Assembly: GCF_001264245.1 (NCBI RefSeq)
Contig: NZ_CP011339.1
Span: 2,046,001-2,110,000, forward strand
Length of the DNA: 64,000 bases
From: Microcystis panniformis FACHB-1757
Lineage (GTDB): Bacteria; Cyanobacteriota; Cyanobacteriia; Cyanobacteriales; Microcystaceae
Direction of reading: 5' to 3'
How positions within the stretch are numbered: the first letter of the stretch is position 1; each line of letters opens with the position of its first letter. The position numbers were made by a program, and so were the translations under genes. Under the pieces are notes generated by a model that made no database searches, was not told the origin of the DNA, and saw only the letters and a program-made list of their open reading frames with translations. Positions 60,943 to 64,000 of the stretch are shown here, one piece after another.

Positions 60943-63900
60943 TTAGATAAAGAAATTACTCACTGGAATGCTCCCTAAAGCTGGTAAAGTGCCAGTAAAT
61001 CCGGTGATATTTATTAATAAATCATTGCTGGATTGGAAGCCATCTGTGCTATCATTAATAACGAGGTAAGTTCCAGCGATCGCACCGGTTGTTACCTGCA
61101 CTAAGGCGGCACTATTAACCCCTAATCCTTGATTACCTGTAGTCGCTCCATTGGCATCAGTAAATACCTGATTGACTAAATTCTGTAAAGTGGTGACAGT
61201 GCTATTAGCAGCACGACTGAAACTACTAGGCGCACTCGTGGCAGTTCCACCTTGAGTTAATAAGTCAATTTTATCACTATTGATGGCAAAATCTGTGATA
61301 CGATCGCTTGTTGATATGGTAGATTGGCCAAATTGGAAGATGAAAGTATCTGCACCTAAACCACCGGTTAAGGTATCGATTCCCGCACGTCCATTGATTT
61401 GATTATTGCCACTATTTCCAGTGATTTTATTGTTACCAGCGTTACCTGTACCATTAATATTATTAGTGCCAATTAGTCTGAGATTTTCCACATTGTTGGG
61501 TAAGGTGCGAGTAATTGCGCTTTGTAGGGTGTCAGTAATAATTACCTGTCCAATTGCTTCGTCGGGATTAACGGTAGCATTAACCGGATTGGAGAGGGTG
61601 ACGGTGAAGACTTCATCAGGTTCATTGAGGTTATCATTGAGGAGGGGAATGCTAATAGTAGCGGTGGAAGTATTAGGTGCAATGGTGAGGGTTCCTGTCT
61701 GGCTAGTGTAATCTACATTGGCGGTAGCGTTAATGGGTGCAGTAGTATAATTGACGGTAATTTGTTGCGGATTGGGATTATCAACCGTGACGGTGAGGAT
61801 GGCATTATTATCTTTACCTTCCACTACGGTGATGTCGTTGATGGAGAGTTGCGAGGTGACACTGGTATCATCATTGGTAATTGTCCCCGTGGCTGCGTTA
61901 GGAGTACCTACTGTATAACCTGTCCCCGCAGCGAGGGTTAAAATGACAGTTTCATCACTTTCTACTATTGTGTCAGCAGTGGAATCAACGGTTACGGTAG
62001 CAATCGCAGAATTAGCCTCGAAGATAACGGTTGTAGGAAGCAAAGTGTAATCGGTTCCGTTGGTTGCTGTCCCACCAATACTATAGTTAACCGTTAAGGG
62101 ATTAGTTGTATCTCCTGTACGAATGAAGATATAGATGAGATTACTTGTCCCGTCTTCAGTAACACTACTAGGAGAAATCGCAAGAGTAATACTAGGAAGT
62201 ATGAGATCATCATTCGTAATTGTCCCCGTAACTGGAGTAGTCGTACCTATCGTATAATCAGTCCCCGCAGTGAGGGTTAAAGCGACGGTTTCATCCGCTT
62301 CAACAGTAGTATCAGCAGTCGGGTCAACTGTTACAGTCGCAGTTGTAAAATTAGCCTCGAAGGTGACACTGGTAGGAAGCAAAGTGTAATCGGTTCCGTT
62401 GGTTGCTGTCCCACCAATACTATAGTTAACCGTTAAAGCATTACTTGTTACTCCGGTACGAGTGAAGATGTAGATGAGATTACTTGTCCCGTCTTCAGTA
62501 ACACTACTAGGAGCAACCGCAAGAGTCACACTGGTATCGTCATTGAGAATTGTTCCCTGTCCCTGATTATCGGCTAAGGTGACGTTACGACCATTGGTTT
62601 GTAAATTACTCAGATTAACGAAGAAAGTCTCGTTACTTTCAACTTGGTTATCGCCATTAACAGCAACAGTAATCGTCTTAGAAGTCTCACCAGCATTGAA
62701 GATTAAGGGAGTAGTAGCAATCGCCGTATAATCGTTATCCGCTGTGGTAGCGGTTCCATCGGCTGTGGCGTAATTAACCGTTACTGCTGTATCAACTGCA
62801 TTAGAAAGAGTGACAGTAAATACTGCATTAGTCGTCCCGCTATTTCCTTCGGTAATTGTGACATCACTAATCGCAATCGATGCGCTGTCATCATTGGTAA
62901 TCGTACCTTGACCTTGATTATCAGCTAAGATGACATTACTGCCATTGGCTTGTAAATTGCTGAGATTGAGGAAAAATGTCTCATTGAGTTCAACTTGGTT
63001 ATCGCCATTAACTGCAACTGTAATCGTTTTAGAAGTTTCTCCCGGATTGAAGGTTAAGGTGGTGGGAGGAATAGCAGTGTAATCGGTTCCGGCGGTGGCT
63101 GTACCGTTAGCGGTGGCATAATTGACGCTCACAACGGTACTAGCAGCACTAGAAAGGCTCACGGTAAAGACCGCGTTAGTGGTGCCGCTATTGCCTTCGG
63201 TAAGGGTAACATCGTTGATAGTAAGAGAAATTGCGGGTTGAGAAACATCGGTAATGGTGACGGTGGCGGTGGGGTCGGCATTGAGGAGGACTGAGATGTT
63301 GTTGCCGTATCGGTTCGCTGTTGCCAAGTCGGATTTGCCGTCGCCGTTGAAGTCCCCTACCGTCACGGACCAGGGACTAATCCCCACGGTAAAGTTAGTG
63401 GCGGTGCCGAAACTGCCCGTACCGGTTCCCAATAGCACCGAGACGGTGCTGCTACCAGTGTTCGCCACAGCCAAATCGGATTTGCCGTCGCCGTTGAAGT
63501 CTCCTACTGCCACGGACACGGGTTCACTCCCCACGGAAAAGTTGGTAGCGGGTCCAAAACTGCCCGTGCCGGTTCCTAATAGCACCGATACGTTGTTGCC
63601 GTTAGCGTTCGCCGTAGCCAAATCGGATTTGCCGTCGCCGTTGAAGTCCCCTACCGTCACGGAAAAGAGACCACTCCCCACAGAAAAGTTAGTGGGCGTG
63701 CCAAAACTGCCCGTGCCGGTTCCTAATAGCACTGAGACGTTGTTGTCCAAAATGTTCGCCGTAGCCAAATCGGATTTGCCGTCGCCGTTGAAGTCCCCTA
63801 CTGTCACGGAAAGGGGATTAATCCCCACAGAAAAGTTAGTGGCGGGTCCAAAACTGCCCGTGCCAGTTCCTAATAGCACTGAGACGTTGTTGTCCAAAAT

Positions 63901-64000
63901 GTTCGCTGTTGCCAAGTCGGATTTGCCGTCGCCGTTGAAGTCCCCTACCGTCACGGACCAGGGACTAATCCCCACGGTAAAGTTAGTGGCGGTGCCGAAA
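60943..64000 (-). CDS. Giant FG-GAP/VCBS, Calx-beta and RTX-like surface protein (5' part outside window)
   Basis: At least 1019 codons; the frame is open to the window edge, so the start is missing. The N-terminal seen part is five or more FG-GAP/VCBS repeats of about 47 residues (VTVGDFNGDGKSDLATAN ... VSVLLGTGTGSFG), each with a calcium-binding DxNGDGxxD loop. Then come Calx-beta repeats (TLTEGNSGTTNAVFTVSLS, NETFFLNLSNL, two VTEDGTSNLIYIF units, and VEGKDNNAILTVTV). The C-terminus has a short RTX-like NNKITGNSGNNQINGRAG, GIDTLTGGLGADTFIF, and a closing region typical of cyanobacterial secreted RTX proteins. Probably secreted by a type I system and calcium-dependent. Neighbouring repeats are nearly identical. 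Confidence 0.88.
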   Translation of the reverse strand, partial: FGTATNFTVGISPWSVTVGDFNGDGKSDLATANILDNNVSVLLGTGTGSFGPATNFSVGINPLSVTVGDFNGDGKSDLATANILDNNVSVLLGTGTGSFGTPTNFSVGSGLFSVTVGDFNGDGKSDLATANANGNNVSVLLGTGTGSFGPATNFSVGSEPVSVAVGDFNGDGKSDLAVANTGSSTVSVLLGTGTGSFGTATNFTVGISPWSVTVGDFNGDGKSDLATANRYGNNISVLLNADPTATVTITDVSQPAISLTINDVTLTEGNSGTTNAVFTVSLSSAASTVVSVNYATANGTATAGTDYTAIPPTTLTFNPGETSKTITVAVNGDNQVELNETFFLNLSNLQANGSNVILADNQGQGTITNDDSASIAISDVTITEGNSGTTNAVFTVTLSNAVDTAVTVNYATADGTATTADNDYTAIATTPLIFNAGETSKTITVAVNGDNQVESNETFFVNLSNLQTNGRNVTLADNQGQGTILNDDTSVTLAVAPSSVTEDGTSNLIYIFTRTGVTSNALTVNYSIGGTATNGTDYTLLPTSVTFEANFTTATVTVDPTADTTVEADETVALTLTAGTDYTIGTTTPVTGTITNDDLILPSITLAISPSSVTEDGTSNLIYIFIRTGDTTNPLTVNYSIGGTATNGTDYTLLPTTVIFEANSAIATVTVDSTADTIVESDETVILTLAAGTGYTVGTPNAATGTITNDDTSVTSQLSINDITVVEGKDNNAILTVTVDNPNPQQITVNYTTAPINATANVDYTSQTGTLTIAPNTSTATISIPLLNDNLNEPDEVFTVTLSNPVNATVNPDEAIGQVIITDTLQSAITRTLPNNVENLRLIGTNNINGTGNAGNNKITGNSGNNQINGRAGIDTLTGGLGADTFIFQFGQSTISTSDRITDFAINSDKIDLLTQGGTATSAPSSFSRAANSTVTTLQNLVNQVFTDANGATTGNQGLGVNSAALVQVTTGAIAGTYLVINDSTDGFQSSNDLLINITGFTGTLPALGSIPVSNFFI

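Noticed and set aside
61406..61711. Plus-strand hydrophobic frame of 101 codons
   Set aside because: It is antisense to the Calx-beta part of the giant gene, whose own frame is long and has clear domains.

Overview
The window looks like chromosome of a bloom-forming cyanobacterium close to Microcystis. The signs are an RNA polymerase split into rpoC1 (gamma subunit), frequent GCGATCGC (HIP1) palindromes, heptanucleotide tandem repeats, PEP-CTERM proteins, several Uma2 (DUF820), DUF29 and DUF2887 genes, tnpB-only insertion sequences and very many short non-autonomous elements (MITEs). I recognise no rRNA, tRNA or CRISPR array.

Layout. 1-14.8 kb is mostly housekeeping: a TsaC/YciO-type protein, larC, a DUF29 gene, a DUF262-HEPN gene pair, ridA, rpoC1, a WD40 protein, a cobalamin-type radical SAM enzyme, smc and a YciI-like protein. 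15.1-32.5 kb is a minus-strand surface-polysaccharide cluster. It carries rfbF-rfbG-rfbH (CDP-4-keto-3,6-dideoxyglucose), a split transketolase pair, an SDR epimerase/reductase, an FkbM methyltransferase, GtrA and a GT2 glycosyltransferase. A block of seven Uma2 paralogues and a large membrane protein, with gene remnants at its edge, sits inside this cluster. 33.0-35.4 kb holds a membrane glycosyltransferase-like protein and a PEP-CTERM protein. 35.5-42.0 kb is a minus-strand run that looks like a lytic or effector-type cluster: a DUF2235/Tle1-like lipase, a GH24 lysozyme with a peptidoglycan-binding domain, a LecA-like lectin, a DUF4127-like protein, an Ig-like protein and a decayed chitosanase-like remnant. 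42.5-44.3 kb carries a membrane protein and cysteine synthase. 44.3-47.5 kb carries two broken tnpB-only elements. 47.5-50.0 kb is a type II restriction-modification locus. 50.6-56.7 kb carries a 40-residue protein, an MBL-fold hydrolase, a DUF2887 protein, a PEP-CTERM pseudogene, moeA and glutaminase. 56.8-64.0 kb carries a TIGR03032-TPR-OGT fusion, a cluster of short repeats around a small toxin-antitoxin-like remnant, and the 3' part of a giant FG-GAP/Calx-beta/RTX-like protein that runs off the window.

Main theme. The strongest sequence-level results are exact reconstructions of MITE insertions. A 95-bp element (copies at 2815, 27936 and 54151) duplicates TA. Removing it restores the reading frame of a membrane protein and of a PEP-CTERM protein. 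A 187-bp ISL3-like element breaks a tnpB with an 8-bp target duplication. A 133-bp element at 22318 has a natural empty site at 25026. Two MITE families bring an outward, in-frame start codon at their tips. The Uma2 paralogues differ in the number of 21-bp heptad repeats and have swapped C-terminal tails at those repeats. Single-base frameshifts are visible in one tnpB and near the end of the DNA methyltransferase. All functional assignments rest on motif recognition, without database searches.
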